Assembly: GCA_035476635.1 (NCBI GenBank) | Contig: DATILI010000053.1 | Location: forward strand, 1 to 38,551 | Direction of reading: 5' to 3' | Source of the DNA: DATILI01 sp035476635 | GTDB lineage: Bacteria > Pseudomonadota > Gammaproteobacteria > Burkholderiales > Burkholderiaceae_C | Length of the DNA: 38,551 bases | In this document: positions 18,081-25,375 of the stretch, in pieces | How the letters are laid out: every line of letters begins with the position of its first letter | How positions within the stretch are numbered: the stretch's first letter is position 1 | Made by a program: the position numbers and the translations under genes | The notes under the pieces: generated by a model | Databases searched by the model: none | Told to the model about the DNA's origin: nothing | What the model saw: the letters and a program-made list of their open reading frames with translations, nothing else

Positions 18081-18110
18081 TGCGGCCACTTGCGGCCTCT
18101 TGCGGCATCC
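18081..18110. repeat. Three tandem 10-base repeats upstream of the hemerythrin gene
   Basis: The units TGCGGCCACT, TGCGGCCTCT and TGCGGCATCC stand head to tail at exactly one helical turn. They lie 62-91 bases before the hemerythrin start, so they could place a regulator on one face of the DNA, or be a simple tandem duplication. Confidence 0.5.
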
Positions 18111-18171
18111 TCCTACACAAATCCTGCGTCCGGTATTTCATATTTACTCCTCAATCCCAAGGAGTAGACCC

Positions 18172-18657
18172 ATGCCCACGACAGTCCAAAAGGATGCCTG
18201 CGACCTTCTGGAAACCGACCACAAGGCGGTGAAGAAAATGTTCAAGGAATACCACGAACTCGTGCATTCGCATGCCCGCGGCGTTGACGATCGCAAGAGG
18301 GAACTGGCACGCCGGATTTGCATGGACCTCACGGTGCACGCACAAATCGAGGAGGAGATTTTCTACCCGGCGCTGCGCCTCGCGTTCAACCAGACCGAGC
18401 TGGTGGCCGAAGCCCTGGTGGAGCACAGCACTGCGAAGGACCTGATTGCGCAGATCGAAGATATGGCGGGGCCCAGCGAAATGTTCGATGCCAAGGTGAC
18501 GGTGCTGGGCGAATACATCGACCACCATGTCAAGGAAGAGCGCAATGAGATATTCCCCAAGGCGCGCGCCTCGCGCAAGCTGGACCTGCTGGCAATGCGC
18601 GATCAGCTCGAGGCACGCAAGGAAGAACTGATGGCCGAATTGGGCGTGCCGGCCTGA
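18172..18657 (+). CDS. Hemerythrin HHE-domain protein
   Basis: A 161-residue cytoplasmic four-helix protein expected to hold a non-heme diiron centre. The metal-ligand pattern fits: His in ETDHKAVK, His/Glu in TVHAQIEEEIFYP, His in LVEHSTAKD, and HHVKEERNEIFP near the end. Members bind O2 or NO, or help iron-sulfur repair under nitrosative or oxidative stress; which applies here is unknown. AAGGAG 7-8 bases before the ATG fixes the start. It follows the hybrid kinase gene by 103 bases and may have its own promoter. The sigma-54 promoter of the ureide locus begins 31 bases after its stop, so this gene is the left boundary of that locus and not obviously part of it. Confidence 0.93.
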   Translation: MPTTVQKDACDLLETDHKAVKKMFKEYHELVHSHARGVDDRKRELARRICMDLTVHAQIEEEIFYPALRLAFNQTELVAEALVEHSTAKDLIAQIEDMAGPSEMFDAKVTVLGEYIDHHVKEERNEIFPKARASRKLDLLAMRDQLEARKEELMAELGVPA

Positions 18658-18687
18658 TTCCGGGCGCGGCTTGCGCCGCTCCGTGCG

Positions 18688-18703
18688 TGGCACGGAGCTT
18701 GCA
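18688..18703 (+). promoter_or_regulatory. Sigma-54 (-24/-12) promoter of the atzF operon
   Basis: TGGCACG-GAGC-TTGCA matches the RpoN consensus at every conserved position, with GG (18689-18690) and GC (18701-18702) separated by exactly 10 bases. Transcription should start near 18713, within the palindromic operator and about 24 bases before the atzF ATG. Sigma-54 promoters need an enhancer-binding activator, and NtrC is the natural candidate for a nitrogen-scavenging operon. No clear NtrC site was found upstream. Confidence 0.85.
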
Positions 18704-18707
18704 TCTC

Positions 18708-18723
18708 ATCTTGGATACAAGAT
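18708..18723. promoter_or_regulatory. Palindromic operator over the atzF start site, probable GntR target
   Basis: ATCTTG-GATA-CAAGAT has perfect 6-base arms. It begins 6 bases after the -12 GC of the sigma-54 promoter and covers the predicted start of transcription, a position expected for a repressor. The TTG-N4-CAA core is like operators of FCD-type GntR regulators, and one is encoded at the far end of this locus (31610-32347). A near copy stands at 25292 in the same position relative to a second sigma-54 promoter. Confidence 0.75.
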
Positions 18724-18736
18724 TGGATGCTCGACT

Positions 18737-20485
18737 ATGGTGCAAGCCACGCTTCCTGCCGATCGACCCGCCGCTGCCGCGCTTTCAGGCGCATCGGGCT
18801 GGGCGCCACAGGCCTGGATTTCGCGCTTCGATGTACCCCTTTCCCTGGGGCGCGACGGGCCGCTTGCGGGACTCAGCTTTGCGGCCAAGGACAACATCGA
18901 CGCGCTGGGCCTGCCCACCACGGCGGCCTGCGCAGCCTTTGCCTACGCGCCGGCGGCCCACGCCGAAGCCGTGCGCAAATTGCTCGAAGCTGGTGCATCG
19001 CTGGTCGGCAAGACCAACCTGGACCAGTTTGCCTGTGGCCTGAACGGTACGCGCTCGCCTTATGGGGCGGTGCCGAATGCCTTCAACGCGGACTACATAT
19101 CAGGCGGGTCCAGCTCCGGCTCCGCCTATGTCGTCGCCACCGGACAGGTGGACTTCGCCCTGGGCACCGATACCGCCGGCTCCGGCCGCGTGCCCGCAGG
19201 GCTCAACAACATCGTGGGCATCAAGCCCAGCCGGGGCCTGGTCAGTGCGCGCGGCGTGGTTCCGGCGGCGCAAGGCGTGGACTGCGTATCGATCTTCGCG
19301 CGCAGCGTCGGCGTGGCGGCGCGCGTGCTGGCCAGCGCAATGGGCTATGACCCGCACGACCCGTATTCGCGCCAGCTGCCGCTCGCCGCGAACGCCTGGC
19401 CGGGCAGCTTTCGCTTTGGCGTGCCCTCGGTGCTGTCGTTCTTTGGCGATGCGCTCGCCGAAGCCGCATTCGGACAATCGGTGAAACGGTTGCGCGAGCT
19501 TGGCGGCACGCCGGTGCCGGTGGACTATGCGCCCTTGTCGCAAGCCGCCGCGTTGCTTTACGACAGCGCGCTGGTGGCCGAGCGCTACACCGCAATCCGC
19601 GAATTCTTTGACAGCCATGAAGAGCAGGTGCTGGAACCCGTGCGCAGCATCATTGCCAGCGGGCGCCACTACAGCGCGGCCGACCTGTACCAGGCGCAGA
19701 CGCGGCTGCGTGCGCTGGGCCAGCAGGCGGCAGCCATGTGGAACGAAATCGACGTGCTGCTGGTGCCTACGGCGCCCACGCACTACCGCCTGGTGCAGAT
19801 GCAGCGCGACCCGGTGGCGCTGAATCGCAACTTGGGCGTCTACACCAACTTCGTGAACCTGCTGGACTATGCGGCCATCTCCGTTCCCAGCACGATGCGC
19901 GCGGACGGCCTGCCGTTCGGCATCACCCTGATCGGCCCGGCCGGCAGCGATTGGCAACTGGCCGAGCTGGGCCAGCGCTTTCACCACGCAACCGGCTTGC
20001 CGCAAGGCGCAACCGGCATCCCCTTGCCCGAGCCGGCGGCATTGCCAAAGCCCGCGGGGCAGGGCGCGCCGGCAGGAGCCGGGCCGCGGATGAAACTGGC
20101 CGTGGTCGGCGCGCACCTCTCGGGCATGCCGCTGAATGGGCAACTGACTGAGCGCGGCGGCTGCCTGGCGCAGGCCACCACCACGTCGGCGAACTACCGC
20201 CTGTACGCGCTGCCCGGCACCACACCGCCCAAGCCCGGGCTGGAGCGCCGGCCCGGCGAGGGCGCCGCCATCGCGCTGGAAGTATGGGAGCTGCCGCAGA
20301 CCCAGATCGGCAGCTTTCTCGCCCTGGTGCCGCCGCCACTGGGCCTGGGCAGCGTGGAGCTGGCCGACGGCAGCTGGGTGCACGGCTTCGTCTGCGAAGG
20401 CCATGCACTGGCGCAGGCCACGGACGTGACCCAGCACGGTGGCTGGCGCGCCTATGTCGCCTCGCTAGCCCGTTCGCCGCGCTGA
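18737..20485 (+). CDS. atzF: Allophanate hydrolase
   Basis: A 582-residue enzyme that hydrolyses allophanate to ammonia and CO2, the last step of biuret and carboxybiuret breakdown. The N-terminal amidase-signature domain has Lys51 (SFAAKDNID), cis-Ser125 in GGSSSGS and nucleophile Ser149 in GTDTAGSGRVPAG, and shares the family's NLDQFACGLNGTRSPYG. The C-terminal domain (about 455-582) is the separate AtzF/DUR1-type fold, which handles the second, decarboxylating half-reaction. Length is close to the usual 600. ATG 18737 gives the normal N-terminus; the open frame further upstream crosses the promoter. It is the first gene after the sigma-54 promoter and is followed by an ABC importer. It has no attached urea carboxylase. 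Confidence 0.95.
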   Translation: MVQATLPADRPAAAALSGASGWAPQAWISRFDVPLSLGRDGPLAGLSFAAKDNIDALGLPTTAACAAFAYAPAAHAEAVRKLLEAGASLVGKTNLDQFACGLNGTRSPYGAVPNAFNADYISGGSSSGSAYVVATGQVDFALGTDTAGSGRVPAGLNNIVGIKPSRGLVSARGVVPAAQGVDCVSIFARSVGVAARVLASAMGYDPHDPYSRQLPLAANAWPGSFRFGVPSVLSFFGDALAEAAFGQSVKRLRELGGTPVPVDYAPLSQAAALLYDSALVAERYTAIREFFDSHEEQVLEPVRSIIASGRHYSAADLYQAQTRLRALGQQAAAMWNEIDVLLVPTAPTHYRLVQMQRDPVALNRNLGVYTNFVNLLDYAAISVPSTMRADGLPFGITLIGPAGSDWQLAELGQRFHHATGLPQGATGIPLPEPAALPKPAGQGAPAGAGPRMKLAVVGAHLSGMPLNGQLTERGGCLAQATTTSANYRLYALPGTTPPKPGLERRPGEGAAIALEVWELPQTQIGSFLALVPPPLGLGSVELADGSWVHGFVCEGHALAQATDVTQHGGWRAYVASLARSPR

Positions 20486-20522
20486 TTTCATCGACTTTTC
20501 CTTGTTCAACCGGAGCATGCCC

Positions 20523-21539
20523 ATGAGTCCAAGCCATACGCCCAAGCCCAACCTCGCCGCGAACACATCGCGCCGGCGCATTCTGAAGGGCGGAGTCGCG
20601 ACCCTGTCGGTGCTGGCCGCACCCGCGATCGTGCGGGCCCAGGCCGGCCCCAAGATCCGTATCGGCTACTGGCCGATCGCCGCCGGCTTGCCGTTCTATG
20701 CGGCGGTCGAGCTTGGCTATTTCAAGGAGGCCGGGTTGAGCGTGGAGCCGCTGCGCTATGCCGGTGCGCAGCAGATCATGGAAGGCATGCTTTCGGACCG
20801 TGCCGACGGCAGTTCCAACGGCACCGGCTCGGCCAACATCGCCATCGGCGAGATCGCGGCGCCGGGCACCTTCAAGATCTTTTGCTCCAACCCCAGCAAT
20901 GCCACGCACGTGCTCGATGAAGTCATCGTGCCGGCTGCCAGCACCGCCAGGACCATGGCCGACCTGAAGGGCAAGCGCGTCGGCTCCGGCCCCGGCATCC
21001 AGAACGTCACCCTGGCCAAGACCGTGCTGGAGCGTGGCGGCGCCACGGGTGCCACGGTCGTCGAGCTGCCCATCGGCCAGCACGTGGCGGCGCTTGCCGC
21101 GGGCCAGCTGGACGGCTGCTACACGCTCGAACCCACCGGCACCATTGGCCGCATGAACGGGACCACCAGGGTGCTGGAGGCCGGTGTGATCGCCAAATAC
21201 GTGCTTGGCGATCCGCTCGCGCCCTGGTTCGGCGGCTCGGCCTCGCTGACCTCCGGCTTCATCAAGAAGTACCCGGCCGAGGCCAGGAAATTCATCGCAG
21301 CCTATGCCAAGGGCGTGGCCTACGTGCGCAGCAAGCCGGCCGAGGCGCGCCAGTACCTGAAGGGCTACACCGCCATCGAGGGGCCGCTGACCGGCGAGGT
21401 GCCGCTGGCTGCCTACACCATGTACAACGAGTTCACACCGGGCGATGTGGCGCACTTCCAGAAGTTCTTCGACCTGTTCTCCGAGAAGGGCATCTTTTCG
21501 TCTCGGCTGATGGTCGACTCGATGCTCTACAAGGGATGA
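20523..21539 (+). CDS. ABC importer binding protein, NMT1/SsuA type, Tat-exported
   Basis: A 338-residue periplasmic binding protein. The N-terminus has a twin-arginine signal (SRRRILKGG, hydrophobic core, then VRAQA), so it is predicted to be exported folded. The mature part opens with KIRIGYWPIAAGLPFYAAVE and GYFKEAGL, as in nitrate/sulfonate/pyrimidine-precursor binding proteins. I prefer ATG 20523, since CGGAG lies 7 bases upstream; an ATG at 20517 is too close to it. The gene is followed at 3 bases by its permease and then its ATPase. Position between atzF and atzGEH suggests it brings in a ureide or a related amide, but the ligand is inferred from context only. Confidence 0.93.
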   Translation: MSPSHTPKPNLAANTSRRRILKGGVATLSVLAAPAIVRAQAGPKIRIGYWPIAAGLPFYAAVELGYFKEAGLSVEPLRYAGAQQIMEGMLSDRADGSSNGTGSANIAIGEIAAPGTFKIFCSNPSNATHVLDEVIVPAASTARTMADLKGKRVGSGPGIQNVTLAKTVLERGGATGATVVELPIGQHVAALAAGQLDGCYTLEPTGTIGRMNGTTRVLEAGVIAKYVLGDPLAPWFGGSASLTSGFIKKYPAEARKFIAAYAKGVAYVRSKPAEARQYLKGYTAIEGPLTGEVPLAAYTMYNEFTPGDVAHFQKFFDLFSEKGIFSSRLMVDSMLYKG

Positions 21540-21542
21540 GCC

Positions 21543-22406
21543 ATGGCCAGCCTGACCACCATCACCACCCCCGCGACCACGTCGGCGATATCGAGTACAT
21601 CGGCCAAACCCTGGGCGCCGCCTGAGGCCGCGGCCACCGCCCCACCGAAGAAACCGGCCTGGACCCGGGCACTGCCCATGATCGGCCCGGTCGTCCTCTT
21701 CGTCATCTGGGACCTTGCGGTGCGCTTCGGTTTCATCAAGCCGATCCTGCTGCCGATGCCGGCCGATACCGTGGCCACGCTGCTCACCGGCCTGGCCGGC
21801 GGCGCGCTGCTTGGCGATTTCCTGATGACCGTCTGGCGCACCGTGCAGGCCTTCGCCATTGCCGCTGCCGTCGGCATGCCGCTGGGCGTCCTGCTGGGCA
21901 GCAATGAAAAGGCCTATCGCAGCGTCGAGTTCCTGATCGACTTCTTCCGCTCCACGCCTTCTTCGGCGCTGATCCCGCTGTTCCTCATGATCTTCGGCGT
22001 GTCCGACATCAACAAGATCGCGATCGCGGCCTTCGGCGCGTTCCTGATCGTGGTGTTCAACAGCGCCTACGGCGTCATCAACGCGCGCAAGCAGCGCGTG
22101 ATGGCGGCCAAGGTGATGGGCGCCTCGCGCTGGCAGATCTTCAAGGACGTGCTGATCTGGGAGAGCCTGCAGCCTTCGTTCGTGGGCTTGCGCTCGGCGG
22201 TGTCGATGGCGCTGGTGATCGTCATCGTGGCCGAGATGTTCATCGGCTCGGACAGCGGCCTGGGCCACCGCATCATCAACTCGCAGCAGGTGATGAATGT
22301 GCGCGACATGTATGCCTCGATCCTGGCCGCAGGCGCCTTGGGCTACGCCTTGAATATCCTTTTTCTCGTGGTCGAACGCCGCATCGTGCACTGGAGTGGA
22401 AGATGA
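21543..22406 (+). CDS. ABC importer permease, SsuC/TauC type
   Basis: A 287-residue inner-membrane permease of the BPD_transp_1 family, with a long Thr/Pro/Ala-rich cytoplasmic N-terminus (about 40 residues) and about six membrane helices. The coupling-loop region GASRWQIFKDVLIWESLQPS is the EAA-type loop that contacts the ATPase. It also has IVIVAEMFIGSDSGLGHRI, common in nitrate/sulfonate/taurine permeases. The ribosome site AAGGGATGAG overlaps the stop of the binding-protein gene, and its own stop overlaps the ATPase start (ATGA), so all three are translationally linked. Confidence 0.94.
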   Translation: MASLTTITTPATTSAISSTSAKPWAPPEAAATAPPKKPAWTRALPMIGPVVLFVIWDLAVRFGFIKPILLPMPADTVATLLTGLAGGALLGDFLMTVWRTVQAFAIAAAVGMPLGVLLGSNEKAYRSVEFLIDFFRSTPSSALIPLFLMIFGVSDINKIAIAAFGAFLIVVFNSAYGVINARKQRVMAAKVMGASRWQIFKDVLIWESLQPSFVGLRSAVSMALVIVIVAEMFIGSDSGLGHRIINSQQVMNVRDMYASILAAGALGYALNILFLVVERRIVHWSGR

Positions 22407-23224
22407 GCGCAGTCCTGAATGGCCCGGTGTACGCCGACGTACCCAAGCCCGCCTTCGAACCCGGCCCGGCGGGCACGCACATCACGATCCGTGGTCTGAC
22501 GAAATACTTTGCGGGCTGGCCGCTGTATGAGAACTTCGACCTGGACATTCCGAAGAACGCCATCGTCTCGGTGTTCGGGCCCAATGGCTGCGGCAAGAGC
22601 ACGCTGATCAACATGATCGCGGGCCTGGTCCCGATCGACAGCGGCGAGATCCTGTTCGACGGCAAGTCGCTCAAGGACACGAAGATCGGCTATGTGTTCC
22701 AGAACTACCGCGAAGCGATGTTCCCGTGGATGCGCACCATCGACAACATCGCCTATCCGCTCAAGCTCGAGGGCAAATCCAAGGCCGAGGTGGACCGGCG
22801 CATGCAGGAGCTGGTGGCTTCGTTCGATGTGAAGTTCGACCTGCACCGCTACCCGTATGAACTCTCGGGTGGGCAGCAGCAGACGGCGTCCATCATGCGC
22901 GCGCTGGCGCCGAATCCGGAGGTGCTGTTCCTGGACGAGCCGTTCTCCGCGCTCGACTTCGAGATGACGCTTTTCATCCGGGAAAAGCTGCAGGAAGTGT
23001 TCATGCAGACCGGCACCACCATGCTGCTGGTCTCGCACGACCTGGAAGAAGCGGTGTACCTGGCCGACCAGGTGCTGCTGCTGACCAAGCGGCCCACCAG
23101 GGTGGCCGAGATCCTGCGGTATGGCGACGCCAGGCCGCGCACGGTCGACACCTTGTCCGAACCCAGCTTCATCCGCACCAAGAAACTGAGCCTGGAGATT
23201 TTCCAGCGCGAAGTCAGGCGCTAA
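22403..23224 (+). CDS. ABC importer ATPase, SsuB/TauB type
   Basis: A 273-residue ATP-binding subunit that would power the importer encoded by the two genes before it. Walker A is GPNGCGKST, the signature is LSGGQQQTASIMRAL, Walker B is VLFLDEPFSALD, and the switch His is in LLVSHDLEEAVYLAD. The signature reads Q-QQTAS where most relatives have Q-QRVAI, a small deviation. The N-terminus carries about 30 residues before the first strand (THITIRGLTKYF). The start ATG overlaps the permease stop. The next gene, atzG, starts 4 bases after its stop, so transporter and catabolic genes are one unit. Confidence 0.94.
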   Translation: MSAVLNGPVYADVPKPAFEPGPAGTHITIRGLTKYFAGWPLYENFDLDIPKNAIVSVFGPNGCGKSTLINMIAGLVPIDSGEILFDGKSLKDTKIGYVFQNYREAMFPWMRTIDNIAYPLKLEGKSKAEVDRRMQELVASFDVKFDLHRYPYELSGGQQQTASIMRALAPNPEVLFLDEPFSALDFEMTLFIREKLQEVFMQTGTTMLLVSHDLEEAVYLADQVLLLTKRPTRVAEILRYGDARPRTVDTLSEPSFIRTKKLSLEIFQREVRR

Positions 23225-23228
23225 AGCC

Positions 23229-23450
23229 ATGAACGAACTCGATGCATTGAACTATGTGAAGGCCGGCGCCGTCGCCCTGGACTTGCCGCTGGATGGCGCG
23301 CGCATGCTGCGCGTGGCCGGCCACCTGCAACGCACCGCGCAAATGGCGCAGCTGCTGGAGGATGTCTGCCTGGCCCCGGAGCACGAGCTGGCCGAGATCT
23401 ACAAGCCCGCTGCGTTTCCGTGTGCGCCCGAACGGTGGGAGCAGGCATGA
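23229..23450 (+). CDS. atzG: AtzG, small GatC-like partner of AtzE
   Basis: A 73-residue helical protein of the AtzG-like family (DUF4089), distant relatives of GatC. In the s-triazine pathway AtzG forms a heterotetramer with AtzE and is needed for soluble, active amidase. The sequence shows the family features: an N-terminal helix (LDALNYVKAGAVALDLPL), a second helix with RVAGHLQRTAQMAQLL, and the tail EIYKPAAFPCAPER that reaches over the amidase. It lies immediately upstream of atzE with stop and start overlapping (ATGA), which suits fixed stoichiometry. Genes this short are often missed in annotation. Confidence 0.92.
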   Translation: MNELDALNYVKAGAVALDLPLDGARMLRVAGHLQRTAQMAQLLEDVCLAPEHELAEIYKPAAFPCAPERWEQA

Positions 23451-24865
23451 AGCTGGCCCAGGCGATTGCCCAGGGCGAGCTCAGCGCGCGCGAGGCGCTG
23501 GAGGCCGCGATCCGGCGCATCGAGGAAACGGACGGCAGCGTCAACGCCTTTACCGGCAAGAGCTACGCACGCGCCCGAAAAGAAGCCGACGCGGTGGATG
23601 CCCGGCGCAGCAGGGGCGAGGCGCTGCCCGTGCTGGCGGGTGTTCCCTACGCGGTGAAGAACTTGTTCGACATCGAAGGCGAAGTCACCTTGGCCGGCTC
23701 CAGCATCAATCGCGGGCACCCCGCGGCGCGCGAAGATGCCTTCCTCGTGCAGCGCATGCAGGCCGCGGGCGCGGTGCTCGTGGGCTCGCTCAACATGGAC
23801 GAATACGCCTATGGCTTCACCACGGAAAACACGCATTACGGCCCGTGCCGCAATCCGCATGACCTGACGCGCGTGGCCGGCGGCTCTTCGGGCGGATCCG
23901 GCGCCGCGGTGGCAGCTGGCCAGGTTCCGATCACGCTGGGCTCGGACACCAATGGCTCGATCCGCGTGCCCTCGTCGCTGTGCGGCGTCTGGGGCCTGAA
24001 GCCGACCTTCGGCCGGCTCTCGCGGCGCGGCAGCTATCCGTTCGTGCACAGCATCGACCACCTGGGGCCGTTTGCCGACTCGGTGCACTCGCTTGCCCTG
24101 GCCTACGACGCATTGCAGGGACCGGATCCGCTTGACCCGGGTTGCCATGCGCTGGCCGTGCAGGCCGCGTTGCCGAGCGTGCAGCGCGGCGTCGAAGGCC
24201 TGCGCATCGGCTTGCTCGGAGGCTATTTCCATGAGAACGCCACTTCGCCTGCGCGCGCGGCCGTGCGGCAGGCGGCCCAGGCATTGGGGGCAGCGGATGG
24301 CGTGCAGTGGCCCGATGCGGCGGCGGCGCGCGCCGCCGCCTTCATCATTTCGGCGAGCGAAGGCGGCAGCCTGCACCTGGAAGACCTGCGCACGCGGGTC
24401 GGCGACTTCGAGCCGCTGTCGGTGGACCGCTTCATCTCTGGCGCCTTGCAACCCGCCGCCTGGTACCTGCGTGCCCAGCGCTTTCGGCGTTTGTACCGGG
24501 ACAAGATCAACGCGCTGTTCCAGGACTGGGATATCTTGCTGGCACCGGCCACACCGGTGAGCGCGCCGCTGATCGGCACCGAATGGATTGACATCAACGG
24601 CGTGCGCCAACTGTGCCGGCCCTCCCTGGGCTTGCTGACCCAGCCGGTTTCGTTTGCCGGCTGCCCAGTGGTGGCCGCGCCCCTGTGGCCCGCCGGCACG
24701 GGCGGCATGCCGATCGGCGTGCAGGTCATCGCCGCCCCGTGGCGCGAAGACCTTGCGTTGCGCGCGGCGCAGGTGCTGCAGGAGGCGGGCGTCGCCTATC
24801 TTTCTCCCTCGCCCCTGCGGGGAGAGGGCCGGGGTGAGGGGCTCTCCGAGATGGACAGGAAGTAG
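23447..24865 (+). CDS. atzE: 1-carboxybiuret hydrolase catalytic subunit
   Basis: A 472-residue amidase-signature enzyme that deaminates 1-carboxybiuret, working with AtzG. Catalytic residues are visible: Lys71 (GVPYAVKNLFD), cis-Ser147 (AGGSSGGSGAA) and nucleophile Ser171 (GSDTNGSIRVPSS). The start ATG overlaps the atzG stop and follows GGGAG. The core ends near residue 452 at LQEAGVAY. The last 20 or so residues (LSPSPLRGEGRGEG and a short rest) are written by a palindromic repeat element at 24803-24843, so this tail is unlikely to be conserved or functional. In GatA-like or other amidases the partner and context would differ; the AtzG and AtzH neighbours support AtzE. Confidence 0.93.
   Translation: MKLAQAIAQGELSAREALEAAIRRIEETDGSVNAFTGKSYARARKEADAVDARRSRGEALPVLAGVPYAVKNLFDIEGEVTLAGSSINRGHPAAREDAFLVQRMQAAGAVLVGSLNMDEYAYGFTTENTHYGPCRNPHDLTRVAGGSSGGSGAAVAAGQVPITLGSDTNGSIRVPSSLCGVWGLKPTFGRLSRRGSYPFVHSIDHLGPFADSVHSLALAYDALQGPDPLDPGCHALAVQAALPSVQRGVEGLRIGLLGGYFHENATSPARAAVRQAAQALGAADGVQWPDAAAARAAAFIISASEGGSLHLEDLRTRVGDFEPLSVDRFISGALQPAAWYLRAQRFRRLYRDKINALFQDWDILLAPATPVSAPLIGTEWIDINGVRQLCRPSLGLLTQPVSFAGCPVVAAPLWPAGTGGMPIGVQVIAAPWREDLALRAAQVLQEAGVAYLSPSPLRGEGRGEGLSEMDRK
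24803..24843. repeat. Palindromic repeat element forming the 3' end of atzE
   Basis: The C/G-rich hairpin has arms CCCTCGCCCC and GGGGAGAGGG around a short loop, followed by GGGGTGAGGGGC. Read in frame it gives the well-known spurious peptide LSPSPLRGEGRGEG, which I recognise as a dispersed repeat in many beta- and gammaproteobacterial genomes. It has extended the atzE reading frame to the stop at 24865. Confidence 0.8.
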
Positions 24866-24868
24866 GCA

Positions 24869-25246
24869 ATGGACATCAACCTCCCCGACGTATTGGCCGA
24901 AGTGACCGCCGTCTGCGAGCGCTACGAACGCGCATTGACCGGAAACGACGTAGCCGTGCTCGACGAGCTGTTCTGGAGCAGCCCGCACACGCTGCGCTAC
25001 GGTGCCACCGAAAACCTCTACGGCCATGACGCCATCCAGGCATTTCGGTCGACGCGGCCGGCGCAGGGCCTGGCGCGCAGCGTGCTCAAGACGGTGATCA
25101 CCACCTACGGCCGCGACTTCGCCACGGCGAACCTCGAATTCCAGCGCGAAGGCAGCGCCAGAACGGGGCGCCAGAGCCAGACCTGGCTGCGCACACCCGA
25201 AGGCTGGCGCGTCGTGGCTGCGCACGTGAGCTTGCTGAGTGCGTGA
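24869..25246 (+). CDS. atzH: AtzH, NTF2-like protein (DUF3225)
   Basis: A 125-residue protein with the NTF2/SnoaL-type cone fold expected for the AtzH family. Typical features are FWSSPHTLRYGATENLYG, IQAFRSTRP, RQSQTWLRTPEGWRVVAAHVS. Family members sit next to atzE and atzG in s-triazine and ureide loci. They are thought to act on an unstable carboxylated intermediate of that step, but I am not certain of the reaction. The ribosome site AGGAAG precedes the ATG by 7 bases and the atzE stop by almost nothing, so the gene is the last of the first unit. No terminator is evident before the next sigma-54 promoter 25 bases downstream. Confidence 0.9.
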   Translation: MDINLPDVLAEVTAVCERYERALTGNDVAVLDELFWSSPHTLRYGATENLYGHDAIQAFRSTRPAQGLARSVLKTVITTYGRDFATANLEFQREGSARTGRQSQTWLRTPEGWRVVAAHVSLLSA

Positions 25247-25271
25247 ACGCACCATCAAGGTTCATTTTCAC

Positions 25272-25287
25272 AGGCACGCTTTGTGCA
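25272..25287 (+). promoter_or_regulatory. Sigma-54 (-24/-12) promoter of the BMP transporter/biuH operon
   Basis: AGGCACG-CTTT-GTGCA keeps the invariant GG (25273-25274), GC (25285-25286) and their 10-base spacing, and the full GGCACG of the -24 block. It departs from consensus only at the first base and at one T of the -12. Transcription should start near 25297. A GCACCA-TCA-AGGTTC sequence just upstream (25249-25263) is partly NtrC-like but sits closer than usual. Confidence 0.75.
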
Positions 25288-25291
25288 TCCC

Positions 25292-25307
25292 GTCTTGTAT
25301 CCAAGAT
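25292..25307. promoter_or_regulatory. Second palindromic operator, probable GntR target
   Basis: GTCTTG-TATC-CAAGAT has 5 perfectly paired bases in each arm, and its core CTTGTATCCAAG is the exact reverse complement of the core of the operator at 18708. It begins 6 bases after the -12 GC, the same spacing as at atzF, and overlaps the predicted transcription start. Together the two sites define a likely local regulon. Confidence 0.75.
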
Positions 25308-25375
25308 TAAAGAAGCACCTCAGACCCCTTTCTGCACCGTTTTGATTCACCCCGCCAACCGTCAGGAGATCCACC

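Noticed and set aside
18612..18650. Inverted repeat GGCACGC/GCGTGCC upstream of the atzF promoter as an enhancer site
   Set aside because: The arms are perfect but 25 bases apart, lie within the hemerythrin coding sequence, and match no activator consensus I know.
19923..22391. 822-codon open frame on the minus strand opposite atzF and the importer genes
   Set aside because: It is antisense to three genes with clear family motifs, has His/Arg/Gly/Gln-rich composition typical of GC-rich shadow frames, and no recognisable domain. The same reasoning removes the long antisense frames at 1072-3570, 15417-18089, 25307-27481 and 29311-31305 (minus strand) and at 7194-8537 and 12065-13567 (plus strand).
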